Source of the DNA: Photobacterium ganghwense
Lineage (GTDB): Bacteria > Pseudomonadota > Gammaproteobacteria > Enterobacterales > Vibrionaceae
DNA length: 64,000 nucleotides
NCBI RefSeq assembly: GCF_003025595.1
Contig: NZ_PYMI01000003.1
Coordinates: 186,001-250,000, forward strand
Reading direction: 5' to 3'
Shown: in pieces, positions 30,630 to 39,084 of the stretch
How the letters are laid out: the number at the start of each line of letters is the position of its first letter
How positions within the stretch are numbered: position 1 is the stretch's first letter
Position numbers and translations under genes: made by a program
Notes under the pieces: generated by a model
What the model saw: the letters and a program-made list of their open reading frames with translations, nothing else
Told to the model about the DNA's origin: nothing
Databases searched by the model: none

Positions 30630-31448
30630 TTACAGATGTTCGGGTAACTCAGTGCCGCATTTGCGGCAGTAGCGCGCATCGGTTTCATGGCCGCTGACGG
30701 AGCAGTTGGTGCACCGGATTAAATCCCGCTGGGTGCGCAATTCCTGACTCAGCTCGGCAGTGATGATCCCGGTCGGCACCGCCAGAATGGAGTAACCCAA
30801 TAGCATGGTAAAGGCGGCCAGCGCTTTGCCGATTTCCGTCTGTGGCACAATATCGCCATAACCCACCGTAGTAATTGTCACGATAGCCCAGTAAATACTG
30901 ATCGGAATACTGGTAAATCCGTTGTTCGGCCCTTCAACGACAAACATCAGTGAACCGAGTACTGTGACCAGAATGGCTACCGTGCTGAAAAAGACAAAGA
31001 TTTTACGCTGCGCCATCAGCAGTGAACGCAGCAGGATATTAGAATCTTTCAGGAAGCGGGCCAGTTTCAGGATCCGGAAAATACGCATGACCCTGATCAG
31101 GCGGACAATGAGCAGGTAGTGTGAGCCCGGGAAAAGGAAGGCCAGGTAGCTTGGCAGCACCGCTATCAAATCGACGATGCCATAAAAGCTTTTGGCATAA
31201 GCCCAGGGTTTGGGCGAACAATACAGACGCACACCATATTCAATGGTAAACAGCAGGGTAAAGACCCATTCCAGAATAAACAGCGCTTCCCCGTAGCGGG
31301 TGTTGATTGACCCCACGGTTGAGAGGATAAGCACCAGCTCAGAACAAATGATGGTAACGATTAAGGCGATATCAAAATACTGACCGGCTTTAGTCTGGGT
31401 ACCGAAAATCACCTCATACAGGGTGTCTTTTAAGCGGGGAGAGTCCAC
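30630..31448 (-). CDS. Six-TM voltage-gated-type potassium channel with C-terminal zinc ribbon
   Basis: Inner-membrane ion channel of the Kv superfamily, 272 residues. S1-S4 voltage-sensor-like segments occupy about residues 24-135; S4 is rich in basic residues (RLIRVMRIFRILKLARF, 116-132). The pore helix and selectivity filter TTVGYGD lie at 193-199, followed by S6 (about 205-230) with the PTG hinge. The C-terminus carries Cys246, Cys249, Cys261 and Cys264 in CTNC...CRKCG, a zinc-ribbon-like module. It faces the cytoplasm and replaces the more common RCK/TrkA or cNMP domain. Ligand or gating role unknown. Stands alone. Confidence 0.9.
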   Translation of the reverse strand: MDSPRLKDTLYEVIFGTQTKAGQYFDIALIVTIICSELVLILSTVGSINTRYGEALFILEWVFTLLFTIEYGVRLYCSPKPWAYAKSFYGIVDLIAVLPSYLAFLFPGSHYLLIVRLIRVMRIFRILKLARFLKDSNILLRSLLMAQRKIFVFFSTVAILVTVLGSLMFVVEGPNNGFTSIPISIYWAIVTITTVGYGDIVPQTEIGKALAAFTMLLGYSILAVPTGIITAELSQELRTQRDLIRCTNCSVSGHETDARYCRKCGTELPEHL

Positions 31449-31615
31449 TGGCTTACTTTCCTTTTTCTTTGGCCATTACTTTTTGAGGCATGCTTTGGGA
31501 GCATTGCTTTTTAATATTTATATTTTCGCTTTCGCACAAGGATATCGGGGATTGCTGAGGGAAACAATGTAAGCGCAGATGCTTAGTCTGGTGTGCGGAT
31601 AATCCATGTAATCTA

Positions 31616-31643
31616 TAAAGAAAAGGGCAGCCTTAGCTACCCT
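31616..31643 (-). terminator. Terminator of the MarC-family gene
   Basis: On the minus strand: GGGTAGC, loop TAAG, GCTGCCC (one G-U pair), then TTTTCTTT. Confidence 0.8.
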
Positions 31644-31690
31644 GGTTTTCTTTGAAATCTTTATTTCTTTCTTTGATGACGGGAAGCGGA

Positions 31691-32329
31691 TCAAGCCAAA
31701 CCTGGTAGCAGAACCCGCAATCCGTTGACAATAAACTCGATACCCAGTGCGCCCAGAATCAAACCCATGATACGGGTGATAACGTTGATCCCCGTTTGTC
31801 CCAGGAAGCGGACAATGATTGGGGCGGCGCGAAACAGCAGCCAACAGCAGAAAGCAAAAAAGGCGATTGTCACAACAATCCCCAATGTGGTGCCAAGCGA
31901 GGGATAGCGTGAGCCATAGACGATGGTGGAGCTGATCGCACCAGGCCCGGCCATCAATGGCATCGCCAGCGGGACGACGCCGACTTGCTCACGACTGATT
32001 GATTCCGATTTCTCCTGTTTATTCTGCTTATCCTCACCCAGCTTACCGCTCATCATCGAGAAAGCGATGGTCAGCAGCAGCAGACCGCCGGCCACCCGGA
32101 ACGAGTCGAGGGAGATGCTGAATAAATCCAGCAGAAGCTGACCGGCCAGCAGTGACACTGTGAGGATCACGGCAACGGCCACGTTAGCGGTGATAGCGGT
32201 TTTGTTCCGTTCTTCCGGCGTCATATGTCCGGTCAGCGAAACGAAAACAGGCATGATTCCAATGGGGTTTACAGCGGCGATAAGGCCGATGAAAAATTGC
32301 AAAAATATAGCAAGTTCTATAGATGGCAT
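31691..32329 (-). CDS. MarC family integral membrane protein (YchE-like)
   Basis: Six-segment membrane protein of the MarC/UPF0056 family (212 aa); function not established. Duplicated repeats begin AAVNPIGIMPVFVSLT and PLAMPLMAGPGAISS, the usual paired Asn-Pro/Gly-Pro motifs. A charged loop (GKLGEDKQNKQEKSESISREQ) joins the halves. In E. coli the homologue ychE lies beside adhE, and the same neighbourhood is kept here in divergent orientation, so I call it YchE-like. Confidence 0.9.
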   Translation of the reverse strand: MPSIELAIFLQFFIGLIAAVNPIGIMPVFVSLTGHMTPEERNKTAITANVAVAVILTVSLLAGQLLLDLFSISLDSFRVAGGLLLLTIAFSMMSGKLGEDKQNKQEKSESISREQVGVVPLAMPLMAGPGAISSTIVYGSRYPSLGTTLGIVVTIAFFAFCCWLLFRAAPIIVRFLGQTGINVITRIMGLILGALGIEFIVNGLRVLLPGLA

Positions 32330-32651
32330 TGTGTTGTAGTGGTTCTTGTCGTCGTTGATACAGGATAGTGCATCTCAACAAATGATCCGGCTGAGACCGA
32401 ACGGCAAGGGAAATGGGGCACAATTTACTGGCGCCATTTTCCCCTGAAAAGTCCCCGAAGTCGCAGTAGATATGATCAAGTAGGGCTGTTGATTGGTGAT
32501 ACTTTAAGCCAAAAGTCCGTTGTCCAACAATAAAATTCGCTGTCACTCCAAAACCCAAAAAGTAATTTATGAAGTTCTTGTTGCTTACCTGTAAAAAGGC
32601 TTCGTTATGGCTTACCCTTTAGTGGGATAGCGCTGTGCTACAGAACGGTAT

Positions 32652-32679
32652 CCGACGTTGATTTGAACATCGGTTTTTT
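32652..32679 (+). terminator. Terminator-like hairpin inside the adhE leader region
   Basis: CCGACGTT, loop GATTTG, AACATCGG (one C-A mismatch), then six T. There is no annotated plus-strand gene upstream: the neighbour on the left is on the minus strand. It may end a small RNA or attenuate a long adhE transcript. Confidence 0.6.
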
Positions 32680-32879
32680 GTGTGATCTCGGTCGAGTTTA
32701 TTACGCTATTTTACAAAATGTGTAGGATTATTACGTAAATTCAGAGGGTCGCTAAAGAACGATTTGTGCATTTGAATGCGTATTGCTGTCTTTCTTCATC
32801 TCGAAGTAATGATAATAACCATTTGATTTGTATTGATATTAAATTGAGAGTATCAAATTGTAACTATAAATAGGTGCAA

Positions 32880-32893
32880 ATGATCTAAATCAA
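32880..32893 (+). promoter_or_regulatory. FNR-like site upstream of adhE
   Basis: ATGAT-CTAA-ATCAA matches nine of ten defined positions of the FNR consensus TTGAT-N4-ATCAA. 157 bases before the adhE start. Fits anaerobic control of a fermentative enzyme. Confidence 0.5.
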
Positions 32894-33050
32894 TTTTTTT
32901 CGAGGTGTGAAAGAATATAATCAGTTTCGAAAGCGGTTTACTAAGCGTGTGTGTTACCAATTTGTTTGAGCGGGATGTTCGTAAGGTAACAATAAGGATG
33001 TAAGACGTATCCTTACTAAAAAGTTTTCAATATTAAGTTAGGAGTTAACT

Positions 33051-35741
33051 ATGCCTGTAACTAATATGGCTGAATTGGATGCAATGATTGCACGTGTTAA
33101 AGCAGCTCAGAAAGAGTTTGCGACTTTCTCTCAGGAGCAAGTTGATAAAATCTTCCGTGCAGCCTCTCTTGCGGCCAACAACGCGCGTATCCCACTAGCT
33201 CAACAAGCCGTAGCAGAATCCGGTATGGGTATTGTTGAAGACAAGGTGATCAAAAACCACTTTGCTTCTGAATTTATCTACAACAAATACAAAGACGAAA
33301 AAACCTGTGGCATCCTGGAAGAGGATGACAACCTGGGTACTATCACTATCGCCGAACCTGTCGGTATCATCTGTGGTATCGTTCCGACCACTAACCCAAC
33401 TTCTACTGCTATTTTCAAATCGCTGATTGCCCTGAAAACCCGTAACGCAATCATCTTCTCACCACACCCACGTGCAAAAGAATCGACAAACGCTGCAGCG
33501 AAACTGGTTCTGGATGCAGCAATCGCGGCTGGCGCGCCAAAAGACATTATTGGTTGGATTGATCAGCCATCAGTGGAATTGTCTAACGCGCTGATGAAGC
33601 ACGATGACATTAACCTTATCCTGGCGACTGGTGGCCCGGGCATGGTTAAAGCGGCTTATTCTTCAGGTAAACCTGCTATTGGTGTAGGTGCGGGTAACGT
33701 ACCAGTTGTTATCGACGAAACCGCTGATATCAAGCGTGCTGTTGCTTCGGTTCTGATGTCTAAAACATTCGACAACGGTGTGGTGTGTGCCTCTGAGCAG
33801 GCCGTTATCGTGGTTGATAAAGTATACGATGAAGTGAAAGAGCGTTTTGCTTCTCACAAAGGCTATGTACTGAGTCGAGCAGATGCAGACAAAGTTCGTA
33901 AAGTGCTGCTGATTGACGGCAACCTGAATGCGCAAATCGTTGGCCAGCCAGCAACGAAAATTGCTGAAATGGCGGGTGTGAAAGTGCCTGCGGATACGAA
34001 AGTACTGATCGGTGAAGGCTTGGACAAAGTGTCTTATGACGACGCATTTGCTCATGAAAAACTGTCTCCAACCCTGGGTATGTTCCGTGCGACCGACTTC
34101 GAAGATGCGGTGGCTCAGGCTGTGACTATGGTTGAAATCGGTGGTATCGGTCACACATCTGGCCTGTACACTAACCAGGACACTAACCAGGATCGTATCA
34201 AATACTTCGGCGACAAGCTGAAAACAGCGCGTATCCTGATTAACATCCCAACCACGCATGGTGGTATCGGTGACCTGTACAACTTCAATGTTGCGCCTTC
34301 GCTGACTCTGGGTTGTGGTTCTTGGGGCGGTAACTCAATTTCTGAGAACGTCGGTCCTAAACACCTGATCAACAAGAAAACAGTAGCGAAGCGAGCTGAG
34401 AATATGTTGTGGCACAAACTTCCAAAATCTATCTACTTCCGCCGTGGTAGTCTGCCAATCGCACTGGGTGACCTGGCTGGTAAGAAACGTGCATTCCTGG
34501 TAACTGACCGCTTCCTGTTCAACAACGGTTATGCCGATGACGTGGTTCAGCTGCTGAAAGCACAAGGTATGGAAGTGCAGACTTTCTTCGACGTGGAAGC
34601 GGATCCAACGCTGTCTGTGGTTGAGAAAGGTGCTGAAGCGATGAAGAGCTTCCAGCCTGACGTTATCCTGGCTCTGGGCGGTGGTTCACCAATGGATGCT
34701 GCGAAGATCATGTGGGTAATGTACGAGCATCCGAATACACACTTCGAAGAACTGGCAATGCGCTTTATGGATATACGTAAACGTATCTACAAGTTCCCGA
34801 AAATGGGTGAAAAAGCTGAGCTGGTTTGTATCACTACCACATCAGGTACAGGTTCAGAAGTGACACCGTTTGCTGTTGTTACCGACGACAAAACAGGTGC
34901 AAAATACCCACTGGCTGACTACGAACTGACACCAAACATGGCAATTGTTGATGCGAACCTGGTGATGAACATGCCTAAATCGCTGACAGCCTTTGGTGGT
35001 TACGATGCCGTTACGCACGCTCTGGAAGCCTATGTATCTGTATTGGCGAACGAGTACTCTGACGGTCAGGCTCTGCAAGCGCTGAAGATGCTGAAAGAGT
35101 ACCTGCCATCTAGCTACGCAAATGGTGCGAAAGACCCGATTGCCCGTGAAAAAGTGCACAATGCGGCAACTATCGCTGGTATCGCGTTTGCCAACGCCTT
35201 CCTGGGTGTTTGTCACTCAATGGCACACAAAATTGGTGCTGAGTTCCACCTGCCGCACGGTCTGGCGAATGCCCTGCTGATTTCTAACGTGGTACGTTAC
35301 AACGCTAACGACAACCCAACGAAACAGACGGCGTTCTCTCAGTACGACCGTCCTCAAGCGCGCCGTCGTTATGCGGAAGTGGCTGACCATCTGGGTCTGT
35401 CTCAGCCGGGTGACCGTACAGCACAGAAAATTGAGCGTCTGCTGGGTTGGATGGATGAGCTGAAAGTGAACCTGGAAATCCCAATGTCAATTCAGGCTGC
35501 GGGTGTTCCAGAGTCAGACTTCCTGGCGAAACTGGACGAACTGGCTGTAGAAGCATTCGATGACCAGTGTACTGGTGCGAACCCTCGTTACCCACTGATC
35601 AGCGAGCTGAAAGATGTACTGGTCGCGTCTTACTACGGTAAAGCTTATGTAGAAGGTGAAACTTTCGAAGGCACTACTGTTATCAAGAAAAAAGCAGACC
35701 AGAAACCTGCTACAGCAAAAAAAGCGAAAGCTGAAGCCTAA
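33051..35741 (+). CDS. adhE: Bifunctional acetaldehyde-CoA / alcohol dehydrogenase AdhE
   Basis: Reduces acetyl-CoA to acetaldehyde and then ethanol, recycling two NADH in fermentation; assembles into spirosomes. 896 residues (E. coli 891). The N-terminal ALDH domain (about 1-440) has GIICGIVPTTNPTSTA and the catalytic Cys246 in FDNGVVCASEQ. The C-terminal iron-dependent ADH domain (about 450-870) has the NAD-binding LALGGGSPMDAAK, TTSGTGSEVTPFAV and metal-binding CHSMAHKIGAEFHLPHG. The last 25 residues are lysine/alanine rich. Codon use is strongly biased, as for a highly expressed gene. Confidence 0.98.
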   Translation: MPVTNMAELDAMIARVKAAQKEFATFSQEQVDKIFRAASLAANNARIPLAQQAVAESGMGIVEDKVIKNHFASEFIYNKYKDEKTCGILEEDDNLGTITIAEPVGIICGIVPTTNPTSTAIFKSLIALKTRNAIIFSPHPRAKESTNAAAKLVLDAAIAAGAPKDIIGWIDQPSVELSNALMKHDDINLILATGGPGMVKAAYSSGKPAIGVGAGNVPVVIDETADIKRAVASVLMSKTFDNGVVCASEQAVIVVDKVYDEVKERFASHKGYVLSRADADKVRKVLLIDGNLNAQIVGQPATKIAEMAGVKVPADTKVLIGEGLDKVSYDDAFAHEKLSPTLGMFRATDFEDAVAQAVTMVEIGGIGHTSGLYTNQDTNQDRIKYFGDKLKTARILINIPTTHGGIGDLYNFNVAPSLTLGCGSWGGNSISENVGPKHLINKKTVAKRAENMLWHKLPKSIYFRRGSLPIALGDLAGKKRAFLVTDRFLFNNGYADDVVQLLKAQGMEVQTFFDVEADPTLSVVEKGAEAMKSFQPDVILALGGGSPMDAAKIMWVMYEHPNTHFEELAMRFMDIRKRIYKFPKMGEKAELVCITTTSGTGSEVTPFAVVTDDKTGAKYPLADYELTPNMAIVDANLVMNMPKSLTAFGGYDAVTHALEAYVSVLANEYSDGQALQALKMLKEYLPSSYANGAKDPIAREKVHNAATIAGIAFANAFLGVCHSMAHKIGAEFHLPHGLANALLISNVVRYNANDNPTKQTAFSQYDRPQARRRYAEVADHLGLSQPGDRTAQKIERLLGWMDELKVNLEIPMSIQAAGVPESDFLAKLDELAVEAFDDQCTGANPRYPLISELKDVLVASYYGKAYVEGETFEGTTVIKKKADQKPATAKKAKAEA

Positions 35742-35775
35742 TCACTGTTTTCGCTAGCGCACAACATTAACGTTC

Positions 35776-35802
35776 AGCCCGCCGTTTTGGCGGGCTTTTT
35801 TT
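35776..35802 (+). terminator. Terminator of adhE
   Basis: AGCCCGCC, loop GTTTT, GGCGGGCT, seven T. 34 bases after the stop. Confidence 0.93.
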
Positions 35803-35880
35803 ATCTGCGTGTTTCTGGCCATTTACTCGCCTCAAGAAAGAATCGACTGGCACCGCTGTGCCACTAAGAGAAATATCCTT

Positions 35881-35940
35881 CAGATACAGATACAGATACA
35901 GATACAGATACAGATACAGATACAGATACAGATACAGATA
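35881..35940. repeat. Hexanucleotide tandem repeat, ten perfect copies of CAGATA
   Basis: Exactly 60 bases of CAGATA, followed by a degenerate copy (CAGCTA). It lies between the adhE terminator and the 3' end of the SDR gene, outside any gene. The copy number of such repeats usually varies by slippage. Confidence 0.98.
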
Positions 35941-35979
35941 CAGCTACACAAATAGAAAAAAATAGGCACCCCACAAACA

Positions 35980-36003
35980 GAAAACCAGCCCGTAGGCTGG
36001 TTT
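35980..36003 (-). terminator. Probable terminator of the SDR gene
   Basis: Minus strand: AAACCAGCC, loop TACG, GGCTGGTTT then TC. Perfect 9-bp stem, 75 bases after the stop; T tract short. Confidence 0.65.
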
Positions 36004-36078
36004 GGTGTATGTCTCTGAGCTGATTCAGTGGGTGTTTCTCTGAAATTCACTGCTGATGCACGTTAATTTGCTGCACCT

Positions 36079-36768
36079 TCAGCTAACTTCGGCCTCAATC
36101 ATTCGGCCATTGAAATAGTCATTGGCAACAATGTATTCCGCGCTGCGAACAATTTCATACTGGAGCGGCAGGCTGATGACATTCTGGGATTGGTTACGGC
36201 ACGGGCAGTCAATGGTCAGTGGCACAACGCCTCCCACCCGAATATTAAACTCTGCCAGCTCTTTGGCCCAACTAAGGGTGAGTCCCGAAACCATGGCTTT
36301 TGAGCCAGAGTGGATCGCTGTGTGCGCACAGTTAGTATCGGCTGCCAGATTGATGATCACCCCCCGGCAACTCTGAGCGCACATATAGCGCGCCGCCATC
36401 TTGCCGAAAATAAAGAAAGGGGTCATGGATTTGATCAGCGTTTGGCTGAATTGATCAACGGAGCTGGGACCGAGTAACGAGGGCAGTTCTGCTCCTAACC
36501 AGCAATTCACCAGCACATCGATTTTGCCAAAATGGTGATGGACATTGTCGATAATCTCAGCAACATGTTGTTCATCGTCATATTGGGTCAGAAAGGATTG
36601 GCTGTGCGCCCCGACGGCTCGACATGCCGATAAAGTCTGCTGTAGCGACTGAGGGTGGCTGTCCACCAGAGCAAGCATCGCCCCCAAAGAAGCGAAATGC
36701 AGGGAAAGGGCTTTCCCCAAAGGGCTGCCGGCGGCGGTGACGAGTATGACTGATTGAGCAATATTCAT
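36079..36768 (-). CDS. Degenerate short-chain dehydrogenase/reductase-like protein
   Basis: Rossmann-fold SDR-family protein of 229 residues. The glycine-rich loop is VTAAGSPLGKAL rather than TGxxxGxG. The NNAG motif reads NCWLG. The active-site Tyr of YxxxK is replaced by His (His153 in HSGSK, Lys157 kept), and the usual catalytic Ser region reads NLAAD. It therefore keeps the fold but lacks two of the catalytic residues, so it is probably not a normal oxidoreductase; it may bind a nucleotide or a protein partner. Single gene with its own terminator. Substrate and role unknown. Confidence 0.82.
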   Translation of the reverse strand: MNIAQSVILVTAAGSPLGKALSLHFASLGAMLALVDSHPQSLQQTLSACRAVGAHSQSFLTQYDDEQHVAEIIDNVHHHFGKIDVLVNCWLGAELPSLLGPSSVDQFSQTLIKSMTPFFIFGKMAARYMCAQSCRGVIINLAADTNCAHTAIHSGSKAMVSGLTLSWAKELAEFNIRVGGVVPLTIDCPCRNQSQNVISLPLQYEIVRSAEYIVANDYFNGRMIEAEVS

Positions 36769-37077
36769 GGCTCTTCCTCTCGTTCAGGTGACTGCAAACG
36801 GTCTCCGGTTTCCCTTCACCGTGTCGGAGGGATGGGCAGGCATCTGGTTCACTCGTGGCCTGACGCATCGTCCTACAGCCTGTTGTTCAATCAATAACCC
36901 AACATTACAGGCAGGGATCAAACAGGATCCTGAAGCCCAACCGTGCATGTCTGTTATTGAATGTTAGCGAACAGCCGACATCGTGCCGCATCGAAATGAC
37001 AAAGCTATGAAGATGGTCACGAAAAATATCGGGTGTCCTTCGCGGGAAGAATTGTAGTGTGATCTGTTGCGGTAAAA
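36769..37077. other. Spacer upstream of the SDR gene
   Basis: 309 bases between two minus-strand genes. It should contain the SDR promoter. I see no clear terminator for the upstream gene, no repeat and no convincing frame. Confidence 0.4.
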
Positions 37078-37599
37078 TCAAGCAGATACCGTGAAATGAT
37101 GGCTCATTTCTGCGAAACGTTTGGCTTGAACCAGAGACAAATACAGGTCTTGAGGTGACGCTTTCAAGGCAACGTCTTCTTTAGGTGGCAGCATCCGGCG
37201 TTCATGGCCGGACAGATTATGGTACAGCTCTTCCGGCATGCCTTTGGTGCCAGTTGGCGGGTACGTCAGGGCTGTGGGGGATAATCCGCTGAGCAAGCGT
37301 ACGTCAGCCATCCCGCCATCATGAAAAGCTTGCGCTTGTCGGGCACTGTTTTCATAGCAAGATTCGCTGGCTGAAAGCGGTCGGGGCGGCTGCAGCTCAA
37401 AGTATGCCCGGAGATCCCCTTCGGTTTGTTCCGTTGCCGGCAGGGTATCAACCGGTACGGTTTCCAGGCGATCCGGAGACAACATTGCCAGCATAAGCGC
37501 AAAATCAGCACGACGACCTGTCTCAACCGCCTGGTTGAGCTGGCTGCCGAGCTGAACTTCGTTTATCAGCTGTGCTTTGTCTAATGTATGGATTTGCAT
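37078..37599 (-). CDS. Conserved hypothetical protein (173 aa)
   Basis: I do not recognise this protein. Cytoplasmic by appearance: no signal peptide or membrane segment. The N-terminal third is helical (IHTLDKAQLINEVQL, VETGRRADFALMLAML). The middle is rich in Pro, Ser and Thr (ELQPPRPLSAS, LTYPPTGTKG), and the C-terminal part has SGHERRMLPPKEDVAL and a helical end. Normal codon use for the region and a well-kept 520-base frame support a real gene. It lies between the SDR gene and the MalY/PatB-type gene on the same strand, 123 bases from the latter. Confidence 0.72.
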   Translation of the reverse strand: MQIHTLDKAQLINEVQLGSQLNQAVETGRRADFALMLAMLSPDRLETVPVDTLPATEQTEGDLRAYFELQPPRPLSASESCYENSARQAQAFHDGGMADVRLLSGLSPTALTYPPTGTKGMPEELYHNLSGHERRMLPPKEDVALKASPQDLYLSLVQAKRFAEMSHHFTVSA

Positions 37600-37722
37600 G
37601 GAAGCCTGACCGAACCTACCGGGAACTGATGTTCTGATGCGAGCATTGCGACAAGTCGAAAAGCTCGCTGATGTTCAGGGTATCGGTCAGGTGACAGATA
37701 ACTTTAGAAAATTTTCGCGTAA

Positions 37723-38868
37723 TCAGCCAAGTGCGTTGATGGCGTTGGTTATACGGCGCAATGCTTCATCCAGTGTTTCCGTGCGGCAGGCAAAATTGAG
37801 CCGGACAAAGCCCGGGTGACCAAAGTCCGCTCCCGGAGATAGTCCGACACCGGCTTGCTCAAAAAATTTGTGCGGTGACGGAACTGGCAGAGCCGTTGCA
37901 TCAATCCAGGCGAGATAGGTGGCTTCAATCGGATGCAGTTTCAGGTATGGCAGGGCATTGATTGCAGCCTCCAGCTTGGCCTTATGGCCGCGCAGAAACG
38001 CCAGTTGTTGCTCCAGCCAGGGTTCACCTTGGGTATAAGCAGCCTCGGCGGCTGTGTATGCCAGTACATTGACATCCGGGACAATGCCCGCACGGGTTCG
38101 GAGAAAGGCTTTGCGCAATGCCGGATTCGGGATGATCGCCATTGACGCGCCCAGACCGGCGATGTTGAACGTTTTGCTGGGTGCAATCAGTGTCACCGAA
38201 CGTTGTGCCGCGCTGTCGTTCAGGCTGGCAAACGGAGTGTGTCGGCAGCCGGGCTCCAGCAGCAGATCGCAGTGAATCTCATCGGAACATACCAGCAGGT
38301 CATGTTGTTCGGCAAAGGCCAGCACCTGCTCCAGCTCCTCTTTTCGGTATACGGTTCCCCCCGGGTTGAGCGGGTTACAGAACAGCAGCAGGCGCGATGC
38401 CGGAGTAACGTGACTGGGCGTCAGTTGCATCAGCCAGCGCTGTTTATCCAACGTCACCGGCAGGGTGGCTAACTCCCGTTGTGCCAGTTTGGCGGATGAC
38501 TTAAACGGTGGATAAATGGGGGTTGGGCAGACCACGGCTTGTTCCGGGGTCGTCAGTGCCCGAACGGCCAGATTGATGCCGCACACCAGCCCCGGCAGGT
38601 ACACAATCCACTCCGGCTGTATTTCCCACTGGTAAAGATGCTTCATGCGTTCAATCAGCGCGGCAGTGAGGCTTTCGGGTGCGCTGCCGTAGCCAAAGAT
38701 ACCGTGATCAACATGCTGGTGGAGAGCATTGATAATGGCATCCGGCGCGCGGAAATCGCTGTCAGCAACCCACATTGGCAGAATGTCCTGACCTTTGTAT
38801 TTATTCCATTTGATACTGTTGCTCTGGGTACGGTCAATGTGCAGGTCAAATAACGGGTCGTTCGCCAT
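37723..38868 (-). CDS. MalY/PatB family PLP-dependent aminotransferase / C-S lyase
   Basis: PLP fold-type I enzyme of the MalY/PatB subgroup, which cleaves cystathionine and related C-S bonds; E. coli MalY also represses the maltose activator MalT. 381 residues. LPMWVADSDFRAPDAI at the N-terminus, FCNPLNPGGTVY, CSDEIHCDLLL and the PLP-lysine motif APSKTFNIAGLGAS are all present, with FVRLNFAC near the end for the carboxylate-binding Arg. I use the ATG at 38868 (MANDPLFDLH) because AAGGA lies eight bases before it; the ATG three codons upstream has no proper spacing. No maltose genes are nearby. Confidence 0.9.
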   Translation of the reverse strand: MANDPLFDLHIDRTQSNSIKWNKYKGQDILPMWVADSDFRAPDAIINALHQHVDHGIFGYGSAPESLTAALIERMKHLYQWEIQPEWIVYLPGLVCGINLAVRALTTPEQAVVCPTPIYPPFKSSAKLAQRELATLPVTLDKQRWLMQLTPSHVTPASRLLLFCNPLNPGGTVYRKEELEQVLAFAEQHDLLVCSDEIHCDLLLEPGCRHTPFASLNDSAAQRSVTLIAPSKTFNIAGLGASMAIIPNPALRKAFLRTRAGIVPDVNVLAYTAAEAAYTQGEPWLEQQLAFLRGHKAKLEAAINALPYLKLHPIEATYLAWIDATALPVPSPHKFFEQAGVGLSPGADFGHPGFVRLNFACRTETLDEALRRITNAINALG

Positions 38869-39052
38869 GGCAGACATCCTTGTTGAGTGAATGGGGGCGG
38901 AGCAAGTGATTTAGTTTCAGGTGGTTCAGTATATGGCTACATGGCTCAAAACGGGGTCTGCCCAGAGTGTTCAAGTCACACGCTGTGAAGACGGTTACTG
39001 AGTCAATCCATGCAAAGAAAATCAGACAGCATTATGGCGTCTCGGCGAGGCA

Positions 39053-39080
39053 GAAAAAAGCCCCCAAAAATGGGGGCTTA
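39053..39080 (-). terminator. Terminator of the ATP-grasp operon
   Basis: Minus strand: AAGCCCCCA, loop TTTT, TGGGGGCTT, then TTTT. Five bases after the stop of the last gene. Confidence 0.93.
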
Positions 39081-39084
39081 AGGA

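Larger units (their letters stand above)
32330..33050. other. Long control region and leader of adhE (721 bases)
   Basis: No protein frame of note. It holds an intrinsic-terminator-like hairpin (32652-32679) and an FNR-like box (32880-32893), both listed separately, and ends in a TAGGAG ribosome-binding site nine bases before the adhE ATG. E. coli adhE also has a long complex leader; by analogy, layered control is expected. Confidence 0.6.

Noticed and set aside
32844..32856. TTGAGAGTATCAA as a second FNR site before adhE
   Set aside because: The two half-sites are one base too close for the FNR spacing.
33663..34259. 198-codon minus-strand frame inside adhE
   Set aside because: It lies antisense to a highly expressed, unambiguous gene and shows no family pattern.
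35881..35940. CAGATA array as a CRISPR array
   Set aside because: Units are six bases with no spacers and no cas genes nearby; it is a simple tandem repeat.
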